The notes beneath the pieces are model-generated. The model searched no databases. It was not told the DNA's origin and saw only the letters and a list, made by a program, of their open reading frames with translations. Shown piece after piece: positions 1 through 11,308 of a stretch of 64,000 nucleotides of DNA. Both the position numbers and the translations under genes were made by a program. This DNA comes from Flavobacterium sp. 245 (GTDB lineage: Bacteria; Bacteroidota; Bacteroidia; Flavobacteriales; Flavobacteriaceae), in the NCBI RefSeq assembly GCF_004362055.1, contig NZ_SNXB01000004.1, forward strand, positions 186,001 through 250,000, given 5' to 3'. Each line of letters opens with the position of its first letter. The stretch's first letter is position 1.

Positions 1-1445
1 GCTGTATAATTTTCCTCAGGAAATTGAAAAGAAATTGTCGTTTTCGCTGGATTTGGAAATACTGAAAAAGTGGAAGATAAGACGAAATCATTAACCCCTA
101 AATTCGCTCCAAAATTTGGAATTCCATAACCATAATTAAAATCTGGCGTCGTATAACGATCTGATGACTGCAAAATCATTTGCCTGATTTCTTTATTTGT
201 TTTTGATGGAAAAGCCTGCCAGAGACATGCGACCAATCCGGCCATAACTGGGCATGAAAACGAAGTTCCATTTGCCGTACCAATATTTCCCGAAGGATCA
301 GAAATTGCTGTTGCGGTTCCCTGAGCCATAATATCTGGTTTTACCCGATTGTCAAAACTTGGTCCAATAGAACTAAAATCAGATTTTACTTTTGCCGAAG
401 TCACTGAACCAACAGTAAGTACTGAAACGGCATCTGCAGGAGCACCGATATGCGGTTCAGAAGTTCTTCCTTCATTTCCTGCAGAAGCTAATACAATTAT
501 TCCTTTGCTAAAAGCTATTTCTGCGCCTCTTGAAATAAAAGTGGTACTTCCGTTCATATCACTATATGTATGACTTTCACCTGCTTTATCAAATCCAAAG
601 TATCCTAATGAGGTTGTAATAATATCGACACCAAGACTATCTGCTTTTTCTGCTGCTTCGACCCAAAGTGATTCCTCAATTGGATTTTCAGAAGCATCAT
701 TTTCGGTTATAAATAAATAATAAGAGGCCTCTGGAGCTGTACCAATCAGAGCATTTTCCATATAGCCGCCCATCGTTGATAGCACTAAAGTCCCGTGATC
801 ATCGCCGGTGTAAAAATTGGAGTTTCGGTTTACAAAATCATAACCACCTAAAATCCTATTGTTTGTTTGAAGGTTTTGAAAAGGCTGTGCTGTATCTACG
901 CCTGGAAAACCGGCATCTAAAACCGCAATAACTTTTCCTGCTCCGGTATAATTCTGCTTGTGTAAAGCCTGTCCGTTTAGCATCTGAATTTGATTTGCAG
1001 CATTTCCATACGCATAATCAATAGTGGTTTTAAGTTTCTTATTTATTTGTACAGTGTTGTTTGCATTCACTCTTTTTCCTGCTGTATTCAAAGTTCTATT
1101 AGTAAAAGTAACTTTATCAACAAATGATAGTGATTTAAGTGCCGAAACATTCGTTTGAGTCCCTCGTATATGAAGCGCATTCAGCCATTTTGATTTGGCT
1201 AAAACTGTAATTCCCGTACTTGATTTTATTTGGGTTATGTAGTTTTTTTCAATGGGAACATCTGTAAGATCTAATGCAATATTCTGAGCTGTTCTTCGGG
1301 TTAAAGAACGCTGTGTCAGCATATCTGAAGGTTTAGCTAAAAAAGATTGCGAACTTGGTTTGTCTTTAAAATAAACCCATGCATCTTCTTGCGAAAACAT
1401 CGCAGAAGAAAAAAGTAAAAGAAAAAAGGTGAAACAGTATTTCAT
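1..1445 (-). CDS. Secreted S8 (subtilisin-like) serine protease, 3' end cut by window
   Basis: Open frame reading leftward off the window edge, so the C-terminus is missing. It starts with a signal peptide (MKYCFTFFLLLFSSAMFSQ). The subtilase triad is visible: Asp177 in VIAVLDAGFPG, His217 in DDHGTLVLS and Ser395 in GTSFSCPVMAG. Between the signal and the catalytic domain lies a propeptide-like region. The last visible residues (FSVFPNPAKTTISF) look like the start of a type A sorting domain of the type IX secretion system, so the enzyme is probably exported across the outer membrane. Family and catalytic residues are seen directly; secretion by T9SS is inferred from that partial tail. It lies 45 bases downstream of mnmA on the same strand. 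Confidence 0.9.
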   Translation of the reverse strand, partial: MKYCFTFFLLLFSSAMFSQEDAWVYFKDKPSSQSFLAKPSDMLTQRSLTRRTAQNIALDLTDVPIEKNYITQIKSSTGITVLAKSKWLNALHIRGTQTNVSALKSLSFVDKVTFTNRTLNTAGKRVNANNTVQINKKLKTTIDYAYGNAANQIQMLNGQALHKQNYTGAGKVIAVLDAGFPGVDTAQPFQNLQTNNRILGGYDFVNRNSNFYTGDDHGTLVLSTMGGYMENALIGTAPEASYYLFITENDASENPIEESLWVEAAEKADSLGVDIITTSLGYFGFDKAGESHTYSDMNGSTTFISRGAEIAFSKGIIVLASAGNEGRTSEPHIGAPADAVSVLTVGSVTSAKVKSDFSSIGPSFDNRVKPDIMAQGTATAISDPSGNIGTANGTSFSCPVMAGLVACLWQAFPSKTNKEIRQMILQSSDRYTTPDFNYGYGIPNFGANLGVNDFVLSSTFSVFPNPAKTTISFQFPEENYT

Positions 1446-1461
1446 AGTTTACTTTTTAAAA

Positions 1462-1474
1462 AGGGAAAATCCCT
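1462..1474 (-). terminator. Weak hairpin after mnmA
   Basis: A 5-bp stem (AGGGA/TCCCT) followed on the minus strand by a short T run, in the 45-base gap between mnmA and the protease. It may be a weak terminator; the stem is too short to be sure. Confidence 0.3.
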
Positions 1475-1490
1475 ATAAAAAAGTATAAAG

Positions 1491-2678
1491 CTAAGAAATT
1501 ACTCCCGAACCAACTAATTCATTATCTAAATACCACGCAACAAATTGACCCTCAGTAATAGCTGATTGAGGTTCATCAAAATGAACATACATTCCGTCTT
1601 CAAATTGGTATAAAACTGCTTTTTGCAAAGGCTGACGGTAACGAATTCTCGCCATCACTTCCATTGATTCACCTGATTTTAAAGCTAAATCAGTTCTAAC
1701 CCAGTGAACTTCAGAATTCCCAACAAACAAAGCTTTTTTAAACAAACCTGGATGGTTGCTCGACAAACCTGTATAAATAGTATTTGTATCAACATCTGTA
1801 GCAATTACAAACAATGGATCTGTAGTTCCACCTACATTCAAGCCTTTTCTTTGTCCGTTTGTAAAATAATGTGCACCTTGGTGTTTTCCAACCACTTTTC
1901 CCATCGTTGGCAAATAATTCAATTTTTCAGATGCTGCTTTTAGTTGTTCTTCTAAAGATAATCCTGCTGTTTCTTTATCGGCATAAATTGAATCATCTTT
2001 ATCAATCTGAACAATTTTGCCATCTTTTGGCTGTAATTTTTGCTGTAAAAATTCAGGCAAACGAACTTTTCCGATAAAGCATAATCCTTGCGAATCTTTC
2101 TTTTCGGCTGTTACCAATTCCATTTCAGCCGCAATTTCGCGTACTTCTGGTTTTGTCAAAGCTCCAATTGGGAACAATGCTTTTGATAGTTGTTCCTGAG
2201 ATAACTGACATAAAAAATAGGACTGATCTTTATTGATATCACTTCCGGCAATCAACTGATAAACAGGTTTTCCGTCAACTTCAATTTCATTTTTTTGACA
2301 ATAATGTCCCGTTGCAACATAATCTGCACCAAGACTTAAAGCAATTTTCATAAAAACGTCAAATTTGATTTCACGGTTACAAAGCACATCAGGATTTGGA
2401 GTTCTCCCTTTTTCGTATTCGTTGAACATATAATCAACGATTTTTTCCTTGTATTCTTCGCTTAAATCAACAGTCTGAAACGGTATTCCAAGTTTTTCTG
2501 CTACTAATAAAGCATCATTACTATCTTCTAACCAAGGACATTCGTTAGAAATAGTAACCGAATCATCATGCCAGTTTTTCATAAAAAGGCCAATAACTTC
2601 GTATCCTTGTTGCTGCAATAAATAAGCCGCAACACTAGAATCTACTCCACCAGAAAGTCCAACAACTACACGTTTCAT
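1491..2678 (-). CDS. mnmA: tRNA-specific 2-thiouridylase MnmA
   Basis: This enzyme activates U34 of Lys, Glu and Gln tRNAs with ATP and inserts sulphur to make s2U34 in the cytoplasm. The PP-loop motif GLSGGVDSS is at residues 7-15. The catalytic cysteine pair is present: Cys100 in [13 protein letters not shown] and Cys200 in [10 protein letters not shown]. The length of 395 residues is slightly above the usual 360-370, with an insertion of about 30 residues (positions 220-250, rich in Asp, Lys and Glu) between the central and C-terminal domains. That insertion is common in Bacteroidota as far as I recall. A TATCTTTG box upstream fits a Bacteroidota -7 element. Confidence 0.95.
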   Translation of the reverse strand: MKRVVVGLSGGVDSSVAAYLLQQQGYEVIGLFMKNWHDDSVTISNECPWLEDSNDALLVAEKLGIPFQTVDLSEEYKEKIVDYMFNEYEKGRTPNPDVLCNREIKFDVFMKIALSLGADYVATGHYCQKNEIEVDGKPVYQLIAGSDINKDQSYFLCQLSQEQLSKALFPIGALTKPEVREIAAEMELVTAEKKDSQGLCFIGKVRLPEFLQQKLQPKDGKIVQIDKDDSIYADKETAGLSLEEQLKAASEKLNYLPTMGKVVGKHQGAHYFTNGQRKGLNVGGTTDPLFVIATDVDTNTIYTGLSSNHPGLFKKALFVGNSEVHWVRTDLALKSGESMEVMARIRYRQPLQKAVLYQFEDGMYVHFDEPQSAITEGQFVAWYLDNELVGSGVIS

Positions 2679-2707
2679 TCTAAATCGTTTATATTTTTAC
2701 AAGGGTG

Positions 2708-2715
2708 CAAAGATA
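2708..2715 (-). promoter_or_regulatory. Probable -7 box of mnmA
   Basis: Reads TATCTTTG on the minus strand, a full match to the Bacteroidota TAnnTTTG element, 30 bases before the mnmA start. No clear TTG was found at the expected -33 distance. Confidence 0.5.
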
Positions 2716-2821
2716 AGCCAAATAATAGAAAATTATAACCGTTTTGATTAGTTTATATAATCCCACAGTAGACAAAAGCTATCGTTTTTTTTAATTACTT
2801 TTAATAATCAATAAAAAAGTC

Positions 2822-4699
2822 ATGCAAAAAATTGTTTACAGCTTTATTTTACTGCTTTTAACAGCATCTTTGAGTGCACAAAGATTCAGCGCTTCTTTGC
2901 CTGATTACGACTCTTATAAAGCTTTTAAGGGAAAACCATTATCGGATAAATTTTCAAATATCGAATCGGTAAAGATTATTTACGATTTAAAACAGAAGAA
3001 AATATACTATTTCAACAGTACTTTAATTCCGCTTCATTTTGATTTTGTAACCGATTATTTAGGCTATGACAGAGGCGTCGAAGTTTTTAATGATGAAAAT
3101 TACAGCGACACTGAAAAAAATCGAGATTATCTGCTAGGAAACCTAAACCATATAAAAGGAACTGATAAATGGGTTTTCGAATTGGCAGCTTCAGATCATA
3201 TGCCAATTCCTTTAATTGAAAAGTTTTACAATCTAATTGTGCAGTCAACTTTCATTGGTCCGCGTTTAAATTTTTATCTCAATAATCCTGAAAAAATGGA
3301 ATGGTTTCAGCAGCAGAAATTTAAAATTCCGTGTGTAAAATCAGATTATATTTTTAACGAAGTCAAGTATCAGGAAGTCGTTTCTGGAAGCAATATCGGA
3401 ATCTTGAAACAATATAAAATAAAGGATTTGGAAACCATAAAACCAAATGCTGACGAAATTATAGTTTTGGATGGAACGCCAGATATATTGCCAAATGTGA
3501 GAGGAATTATTGTGAATGAACTCCAGACGCCATTGAGTCATTTGGTGCTTTTAGGCAAAAACAGAAAGATTCCGATTATGGCTTATACCAAAGCTTTTAA
3601 TGATAACAATATCAAAAGATTGCTTTCTAAAAAAGTAGAGCTAACAATCCTAATTGACACTTTTTATATCAAAGAAACCAACAAAAAAATAGTTCACAAA
3701 ACGAATTCAAAAAAGAAAACACTGGTAATTGACAAAACGGTTACCGATTTAGTCAATTTGAATACAATTCCAAAAAACGGCGTGAATTACATTGGCTCAA
3801 AAGCTCAGAATGTGGCTTATTTAATTGCGATTTCAAAAGAAATTCCATTCAAAACACCTGAAGATGCGCATGCGATTCCGTTTTATTTTTACACGAAACA
3901 CATTCAGAAAAAATCTATTTCGCCGTTAATTGAAGAACTTTTAGCTTTTCAGCAAAAAGATTCTGCAATTTGGATTCATCAGCAATTGAAAAAGATAAGA
4001 GATGCAATAAAAAAAGAACCAATTGATCCCGAATTGATTGCCAAATTAAATCAATCTTTTAAAAATGCTAAATTTAAAAACTTCAGATTCAGATCATCAA
4101 CTAATGCTGAAGATCTAGACGATTTTAATGGCGCCGGACTGTATGATTCTAAAACAGGAATTATGGGCGACACTATTAAAACTTTTGAAAAAGCAATAAA
4201 ACAAGTCTGGGCCAGTGTCTGGAATGAAGCTTCTTATACTGAAAGAGAACTTTTTGGAATTGATCAGCATAATATTGCAATGGGAGTTTTAGTGCAGCGC
4301 TCCTTTCCGGACGAACTGGCAAATGGCGTTGTTATTACAAAAAATATCTTTAGAAAAGACTTTCCTGGGATTACTGTAAATGTACAAGAAGGAGAAAACT
4401 CAGTCGTGAAACCAGAAAAAGGAGAAATCTGTGAGCAGTTTATTGCCTCTCATTTTAATGATGGAAAAGATGACACTGATTTTGATGTTGACTATACATC
4501 CAACTCAAATTTGAACAATAATGATCCTTTATTGAGCCGAAAAGAAATGAGCAATCTATTTTTAGTCAGCAAAAAAATTGAAACCAAGATGTATCGTTAC
4601 TGGAAGAAAAACCGATTTAATCCGGTCGATATTGAATTTAAAATTGTGGGAGAAAACAGGGATTTATATATTAAACAGGTGCGGCCTTTTAATGAATAA
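2822..4699 (+). CDS. Secreted PEP-utiliser/dikinase-like protein with glucan-water-dikinase domain order
   Basis: It begins with a Sec signal peptide (MQKIVYSFILLLLTASLSAQ). A swivel-type phosphohistidine segment comes first: a Ser-His at 239-240 in TPLSHLVLLGKNRKIPIMA, resembling the catalytic His loop of PPDK and glucan water dikinase (GWD). The ATP-grasp domain of the PPDK_N type follows: GSKAQNVAYL, FRFRSSTNAEDLDDFNGAGL (first Arg of RSS at 424) and a terminal LYIKQVRP. In PPDK and PEP synthase the nucleotide domain comes before the swivel domain, so the order here is that of GWD. No starch-binding domain was recognised. A phosphotransferase in the envelope is puzzling because ATP is absent there, so the substrate and activity are unknown. 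It converges with the next gene with no gap. Confidence 0.75.
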   Translation: MQKIVYSFILLLLTASLSAQRFSASLPDYDSYKAFKGKPLSDKFSNIESVKIIYDLKQKKIYYFNSTLIPLHFDFVTDYLGYDRGVEVFNDENYSDTEKNRDYLLGNLNHIKGTDKWVFELAASDHMPIPLIEKFYNLIVQSTFIGPRLNFYLNNPEKMEWFQQQKFKIPCVKSDYIFNEVKYQEVVSGSNIGILKQYKIKDLETIKPNADEIIVLDGTPDILPNVRGIIVNELQTPLSHLVLLGKNRKIPIMAYTKAFNDNNIKRLLSKKVELTILIDTFYIKETNKKIVHKTNSKKKTLVIDKTVTDLVNLNTIPKNGVNYIGSKAQNVAYLIAISKEIPFKTPEDAHAIPFYFYTKHIQKKSISPLIEELLAFQQKDSAIWIHQQLKKIRDAIKKEPIDPELIAKLNQSFKNAKFKNFRFRSSTNAEDLDDFNGAGLYDSKTGIMGDTIKTFEKAIKQVWASVWNEASYTERELFGIDQHNIAMGVLVQRSFPDELANGVVITKNIFRKDFPGITVNVQEGENSVVKPEKGEICEQFIASHFNDGKDDTDFDVDYTSNSNLNNNDPLLSRKEMSNLFLVSKKIETKMYRYWKKNRFNPVDIEFKIVGENRDLYIKQVRPFNE

Positions 4700-5257
4700 T
4701 CAATAAAAAACCTGAAGTTCAATTTCATTTAAAACCGTGTTTACCAAAACAATTTTAAAATCAAAATCTTGAATGTTTATTTTTTCCTGAATCGCTTTTC
4801 GCACATTTCCATTCTCTAAAGAAAAATCATTTAAGAGCGGGATTTTAACATCGACAGTATTCAAATATTTAGAAGCTTTTTTGTTGACGATAAGTGACGC
4901 CGCAATATAAAATCCAATAATAATCAACTGAAAAAATAAAAGAACTTCAATTTTTTCATAGGGATACATGATATCTAAAATAGAAAGTGTAATTGTTGCA
5001 AAAAGAAAAATAATCGCATTTACCGTAAAAGACTGCGTTCTGAATCTTAAAATGGAAAAAATAGCAAATAAACCAAAACCAATTCCAACTCCGATTTCAA
5101 TTTTGGTAAACAAATAACAAAGTGAAAAAGTACACAATCCAACAATTACCATTAATGGATTTATAGTTTCATTATCTTTTCTGTTAGAGAAAAAATACAA
5201 AACCAAAATCGAAAAAAATAACAATAAAAATCGGCCAATTAATTCGTTTAAATCCAT
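4700..5257 (-). CDS. DUF4956 family membrane protein
   Basis: A 185-residue protein with four predicted hydrophobic segments in the first 115 residues (about 8-24, 34-50, 56-75 and 80-112) and a soluble C-terminal part of about 70 residues. The run GFGLFAIFSILRFRT is the hallmark of the DUF4956 family. Members are often found beside polyphosphate VTC-domain or CotH proteins, but none is present here. The function is not established. Its stop codon abuts the stop of the dikinase-like gene on the other strand. Confidence 0.75.
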   Translation of the reverse strand: MDLNELIGRFLLLFFSILVLYFFSNRKDNETINPLMVIVGLCTFSLCYLFTKIEIGVGIGFGLFAIFSILRFRTQSFTVNAIIFLFATITLSILDIMYPYEKIEVLLFFQLIIIGFYIAASLIVNKKASKYLNTVDVKIPLLNDFSLENGNVRKAIQEKINIQDFDFKIVLVNTVLNEIELQVFY

Positions 5258-5293
5258 TCTTTCAAAATGTTAGACTATCAAATTTAAAAAAAG

Positions 5294-5352
5294 TTTGCCA
5301 CGAATTCACAATTATTTTTTCTTCAAAAATTAATTCGTGAATTCGTGGCAAA
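5294..5352. repeat. Interspersed inverted repeat, type A (GCCACGAATT)
   Basis: Perfect 16-bp arms (5294-5309 TTTGCCACGAATTCAC and 5337-5352) enclose 27 bases. The same arm sequence recurs at 11921-11980 and 39606-39737, so this is a dispersed intergenic element rather than a private terminator. It lies between two co-directional genes and could act as a hairpin in RNA. Confidence 0.85.
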
Positions 5353-5376
5353 AAAACTTTTATACAAAAAGGTAAT

Positions 5377-6081
5377 TTATTCCATTTTAGGCTTGGAGTC
5401 AGCTTGGTAATTGCTTTTTGGGTCACTCATATTAACTTCTTTAGTTAATTTTCCTCTTAAGTAAAACTGCCACATTCCCACTTTTTTGCCATTCAAAAAT
5501 TTTCCTTTTGATGCCATAACGCCATCAGAATCATAAAAAACCGCATCACCATTATAAACATTATTTTTATAAGTTGATTGTTCTAGCAGAATTGCATTTT
5601 GCCCATATTTTTTATAAATCCCTTCTTTTGAACCATTTTTATAAATCATTTCTTCGGCGATTTTCCCATCGGGATAATACACAGAGCGCGTCCCTTCAAG
5701 CTTTCCATTTTTATAATTTTCAAGCGTCATTACAATCTTCGACGCTTTATGATAATATTTCCATTCGCCTTCTCGTGATTTTCCAACTTCTTTTCCTTCG
5801 CTTACTTTATTCTTGTTCTGATCGTAAAAAATGGTGTACGAACTTCCATCATTTGCTGTAAAATCGCGCGTTGCAATTACGTCGCCTTTTTTAGTATCAT
5901 CAAAAAATTTAAAAACTCCTGTTTCTTTTCCGTGACTAAAAGTACCTTCATAGCGCGCGCGCTTTGATAATTCGTAAGTTCCTTTCCAAACTCCGTCTTT
6001 TTTACCATTAGCATCGACTTTATTAAAGTCTTGAGAAAAAGCTGCAAAGCTTAAAAAAAATAAAATCAAAAAATTTTTCAT
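5377..6081 (-). CDS. Secreted MORN-repeat / YwqK-like protein
   Basis: A signal peptide (MKNFLILFFLSFAAFSQ) precedes about eight degenerate repeats of roughly 23 residues with the MORN pattern, for example GKKDGVWKGTYE, GKLEGTRSVYYPDGK, GSKEGIYKKYG and GKKVGMWQFY. Such proteins are annotated in Bacteroidota as toxin-antitoxin YwqK-like antitoxins, but that name is an automatic transfer; here the signal peptide argues for a periplasmic or surface protein. No partner toxin is adjacent. The function is unknown. Confidence 0.75.
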   Translation of the reverse strand: MKNFLILFFLSFAAFSQDFNKVDANGKKDGVWKGTYELSKRARYEGTFSHGKETGVFKFFDDTKKGDVIATRDFTANDGSSYTIFYDQNKNKVSEGKEVGKSREGEWKYYHKASKIVMTLENYKNGKLEGTRSVYYPDGKIAEEMIYKNGSKEGIYKKYGQNAILLEQSTYKNNVYNGDAVFYDSDGVMASKGKFLNGKKVGMWQFYLRGKLTKEVNMSDPKSNYQADSKPKME

Positions 6082-6390
6082 ATCCTGTTTATCTATATAA
6101 CAACAAAAATTAAGTTTTAGTATTTCAAAAGCAGGCCATTTTGCCCCTAATTAAGCCTTTTAAACTTACAAAATTACTTTAAATTTTGTCTAATCTTCAA
6201 AATGTTGCAAAAGAATTAAAAAACTCTCAATTAAGCCTAATTAAATCGTAATTATCTGAAATTCATCATTTTAAAACAATAGACAAAAAAGTTAAATATA
6301 TCTTAAAATTAATATTTGTCTAGACTTTTCTAAAAAAGATTAAACAAAAATAAATAACTTTAGCAGTACAAACGAAAAAAAAACTATATT
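6082..6390. other. 309-base spacer between divergent genes
   Basis: AT-rich region between the MORN gene and the fasciclin gene. It contains three copies of the 8-mer TTTGTCTA or its complement (6185, 6280 and 6315), two of them inverted around 6301. No convincing promoter pair, RNA gene or ORF was seen. Confidence 0.5.
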
Positions 6391-7368
6391 ATGAAAACAA
6401 TCAAAATTAAATTAATTGCTTTATTAGCGTTAATTGCTTGCGTCAGTATTTCATGCAACAATGATGACAACGATTCATCAGCGACCCCAAAAACGATTGT
6501 CTCACTTGCGAAAGCAAATCCTAATCTAAGCTCTTTAGTTGCTGCTTTAGAAAAAGCAGATCTAGCAACCACTTTGAACACTTCCGGTTCTTATACCGTT
6601 TTTGCGCCTACTAATGCGGCTTTTAGTGCTTTTTTGACAGCAAATGGCTATGCCAATCTTAATGCAGTTCCTGTTGAAGCATTAAAAGAAATATTATTGA
6701 ATCACGTTTTAAGTGCAAAAGTAAAATCGACTGATATTGCAACTGGTTATGTAAAAACTTTAGCAAAAGGAAGTGCTTCTTCTTCAAATACAATTAGTAT
6801 GTATCTTGAAAAAGCTACTGGCGTTGATATTAATGGCGGAAAAGCAAATGGCGGTGCAACCGTAACTATCGCAGATATTGAAGCTTCAAACGGAATCATT
6901 CACGTAGTTGACGGTGTAATTGGTTTGCCGACTATTGTTAATCATGCAGTGGCTAATAAAAATTTCACAACACTAGTAGCTGCCTTGACCTATAATCCAT
7001 CTTCTGGTTTTGCTGGAATATTATCTGGAAAAACCAATTCCCCTTTCACTGTCTTCGCTCCTACGAATACTGCTTTTTCAAGTTTTTTAACCGAAACTGG
7101 ATTTTCAGGACTTGCTGCTATTCCTGCTAATGTTTTAGAAACAACACTGAAATATCACGTAGTTGCCGGTGCTAATGTACTTTCAACTTCTTTAACAAAC
7201 GGACAGGTAGTTAGCACTTTTGCTGGACAAAATTTCACAATTGGCCTCACTGGCGGAGCAAAAATTACAGACGCAAGTGCTAGAGTCAGCAACATAATTG
7301 CTACCGATGTTCAATGCTCAAATGGAGTTATTCATTTCATTGACAAGGTTTTATTGCCTAAATTTTAG
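6391..7368 (+). CDS. Lipoprotein with two fasciclin (FAS1) domains
   Basis: A lipoprotein signal ends in a lipobox-like SISC (Cys22), followed by an Asn/Asp-rich tether. Two FAS1 domains follow, at about 36-180 and 187-325, each with the H1 motif (SYTVFAPTNAAFSAFL and FTVFAPTNTAFSSFL) and the H2 motif (NGIIHVVDGVI and NGVIHFIDKVL). FAS1 domains mediate adhesion or matrix binding, so a cell-surface adhesin role is plausible. It is transcribed alone and ends at a strong bidirectional terminator. Confidence 0.9.
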   Translation: MKTIKIKLIALLALIACVSISCNNDDNDSSATPKTIVSLAKANPNLSSLVAALEKADLATTLNTSGSYTVFAPTNAAFSAFLTANGYANLNAVPVEALKEILLNHVLSAKVKSTDIATGYVKTLAKGSASSSNTISMYLEKATGVDINGGKANGGATVTIADIEASNGIIHVVDGVIGLPTIVNHAVANKNFTTLVAALTYNPSSGFAGILSGKTNSPFTVFAPTNTAFSSFLTETGFSGLAAIPANVLETTLKYHVVAGANVLSTSLTNGQVVSTFAGQNFTIGLTGGAKITDASARVSNIIATDVQCSNGVIHFIDKVLLPKF

Positions 7369-7372
7369 GCAT

Positions 7373-7410
7373 AAAAAAACCGTCTCGTTAAAAAACGAGA
7401 CGGTTTTTTT
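7373..7410. terminator. Bidirectional intrinsic terminator
   Basis: A stem AACCGTCTCGTT/AACGAGACGGTT with A-run and T-run on either side, placed between the convergent fasciclin gene and yidC. It can serve both strands. Confidence 0.9.
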
Positions 7411-7423
7411 ATCAATCTAAATA

Positions 7424-9334
7424 TTATTTCTTTTTATTCGCTTTTGCAGCTTCTTGTTGTTCCATTACTTCATTAAGACGTTGTTGGAATTTGCTTGGTT
7501 TCTTAGGCTCTTTTTGTTTGTTTTCCTGAATTTGAGCATGAATTTTTTCACTATCCACGATATAATTCTTGATTACAAACATAATACCGATAGTAATTAA
7601 GTTTGAAATAAAGTTATACAAACTTAAACCTGCACCGTAATTATTGAAGAAAAGCAACATCATTAATGGCGAAATATAAATCATGATTTTCATCATCTTA
7701 GCCATATCTGGCATTCCTTCTTGTTGAGGCGCTGCCATTTGCTGATCTCCAGAAGTCATTTTCATATAAAAGAAAATTGCAACTGCAGCCAAGATTGGAA
7801 ACAAACTAATATGATCTCCATAAACTGGTATTGTAAATGGTAATTTTACAACAGCATCAAATGATGATAAATCGTCTGCCCAAAGGAAACCTTTTTGTCT
7901 TAACTCAAAAGCCGCAGGGAAAAACTGGAACGATGCGTACATAAAAGGAAGTTGGATCAATGCCGGGATACATCCTGCCATTGGGTTTACTCCTGCTTTA
8001 TTGTACAGTTTCATTGTTTCCTGCTGTTTTTTCATTGGGTCTTTTTTGTATTTTTCTCCCAACTCTGTAATATCAGGTCTTAAAACTTTCATTTTAGCCT
8101 GTGACAAGAACGACTTATATGTAATTGGCGACATAGCCAATTTGATAATAATAGTAAAGATGATAATCGCAATACCTAATGATAATCCTATTGTTGAACT
8201 TAAAAACCCGAATAAAGGAATAAAAATCCATTTGTTGATCCATCCAAAAATTCCCCATCCTAATGGAATAATTTTTTCGAAATTTTTATCGTAAGCTTTT
8301 AATGTTTTATAATCAGCCGGACCAAAATACAAACTCATTTTGTAGTCAACTTCTCCATTTGAAAATGCTAAAGGCAAATTAGCTCTGAATTGTTTTGTAA
8401 ATACAGTATCAATTTTTTCGTCCTTAACTAAATTATCTGATTGTAATTTTGAAGTTTCAAAAGGTTTTTCAGTCGCTAAAATGGTAGTGAAAAAGTGTTG
8501 TTTGAAAGCTACATAACTCACTTTTGTTGGAGTTTCTTCTTTTCCTTCTCCATTTCCATTTACATTACTGTATTTTGATTCTTCGTATTTGTAATCAATC
8601 TGAGAGAAACGTCCCTCATACGAAATACTTTTCTCGTTTCTGTATGTTTTTAAGTCCCATTGTAAATCTAATGGTTTAGCAACATTTAAAACTTTATTAA
8701 GTCCTTGAGAACGAACATCAAAACCAACTAAGTAATCATTTGGTTTCAAAACATATTTGTACTCTAAAAATTCATTAGCACCTGCTTTCAAACGCATTGA
8801 CAAAACCTGATCTTGACCCACTTTTTCTAGTGTTGGTTCAAAATACAAATCTTTAGAATTTAAAGTTCTGTTGTCAGCAGTCTGTAACTGAATATTTAAG
8901 TTTGAATTATTGTCTTTAATTAACTCTACTAATTGTTTAGAACCTTTTTTAAATTTTTCGAATTCTTTTAAAGTAGCTTCAACAATATAACCACCTTTGT
9001 TAGCGATTTTAAGTTTAATCTTTTCGTTTTCGATTGTTGTAAAAGATTCTTTTGCAGAAGGAAGTGTTGCAGAATAAGCAAACCCTCCTAAAGTTTTTTG
9101 CAATTGCGCTAATTGAACTGTATCGCCTGGCGTTGCAGCCACAACGGGCGCAACAGCAGTTTTTGTCTTATCCGCTTTTGCCTGAGCTTCTTGTTTAGCA
9201 ACTAATTCTTTCTTGGCTTTTTCAGCAGCGATTTCCTTCTCAGAAGGTTGATTTTGATACATAATCCAAATCAAAATTCCAAATATCAATACAAAACCAA
9301 TGATTGAATTAAGGTCAAATTTTTTTTCTTCCAT
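7424..9334 (-). CDS. yidC: Membrane protein insertase YidC
   Basis: YidC (Oxa1 family) inserts and folds inner-membrane proteins, alone or with SecYEG. An N-terminal membrane anchor (FDLNSIIGFVLIFGILIWIMY) is followed by the large periplasmic domain and five C-terminal membrane segments from about residue 355. The sequence PITYKSFLSQAKMKVLRPDI belongs to the conserved cytoplasmic hairpin, and the tail is Lys/Gln-rich. I chose the start MEEKKFD at 9334; an in-frame start 11 codons earlier would add MFSKNNFFKLI, which looks like leader. It lies 81 bases downstream of pyrG, an arrangement common in Bacteroidota, and the two are probably co-transcribed. Confidence 0.95.
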   Translation of the reverse strand: MEEKKFDLNSIIGFVLIFGILIWIMYQNQPSEKEIAAEKAKKELVAKQEAQAKADKTKTAVAPVVAATPGDTVQLAQLQKTLGGFAYSATLPSAKESFTTIENEKIKLKIANKGGYIVEATLKEFEKFKKGSKQLVELIKDNNSNLNIQLQTADNRTLNSKDLYFEPTLEKVGQDQVLSMRLKAGANEFLEYKYVLKPNDYLVGFDVRSQGLNKVLNVAKPLDLQWDLKTYRNEKSISYEGRFSQIDYKYEESKYSNVNGNGEGKEETPTKVSYVAFKQHFFTTILATEKPFETSKLQSDNLVKDEKIDTVFTKQFRANLPLAFSNGEVDYKMSLYFGPADYKTLKAYDKNFEKIIPLGWGIFGWINKWIFIPLFGFLSSTIGLSLGIAIIIFTIIIKLAMSPITYKSFLSQAKMKVLRPDITELGEKYKKDPMKKQQETMKLYNKAGVNPMAGCIPALIQLPFMYASFQFFPAAFELRQKGFLWADDLSSFDAVVKLPFTIPVYGDHISLFPILAAVAIFFYMKMTSGDQQMAAPQQEGMPDMAKMMKIMIYISPLMMLLFFNNYGAGLSLYNFISNLITIGIMFVIKNYIVDSEKIHAQIQENKQKEPKKPSKFQQRLNEVMEQQEAAKANKKK

Positions 9335-9415
9335 TATTAATTTAAAAAAGTTATTCTTTGAAAACAATTAGTAACGAGTCGATCACAAAAGTTACATTTC
9401 CTCGAATATTAATTA

Positions 9416-11080
<1,665 letters not shown>

Positions 11081-11308
11081 TTAATTAGACAATTTATCAA
11101 TTAGATTATGAGATAATTTGCAAATTTTTAAACAGATCGATTACTTGGTTTTGTAATCGATAATTTTAAGGATTTATTAGGATTATTTTTGAAGAATGTA
11201 TTTAAATTGAGATTAACTATTACGCTCCAATTTAATAATAATTGCAGAATCATTTCACTTTCTGCCTAAAGTATAAGTTGCACAGGAAAGTTTTAAGCAA
11301 AAAAAATA

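Noticed and set aside
6185..6322. TTTGTCTA octamer as a regulatory motif
   Set aside because: It recurs upstream of several genes (2769, 20180, 54110) but without fixed distance to promoters; chance in AT-rich DNA cannot be excluded.
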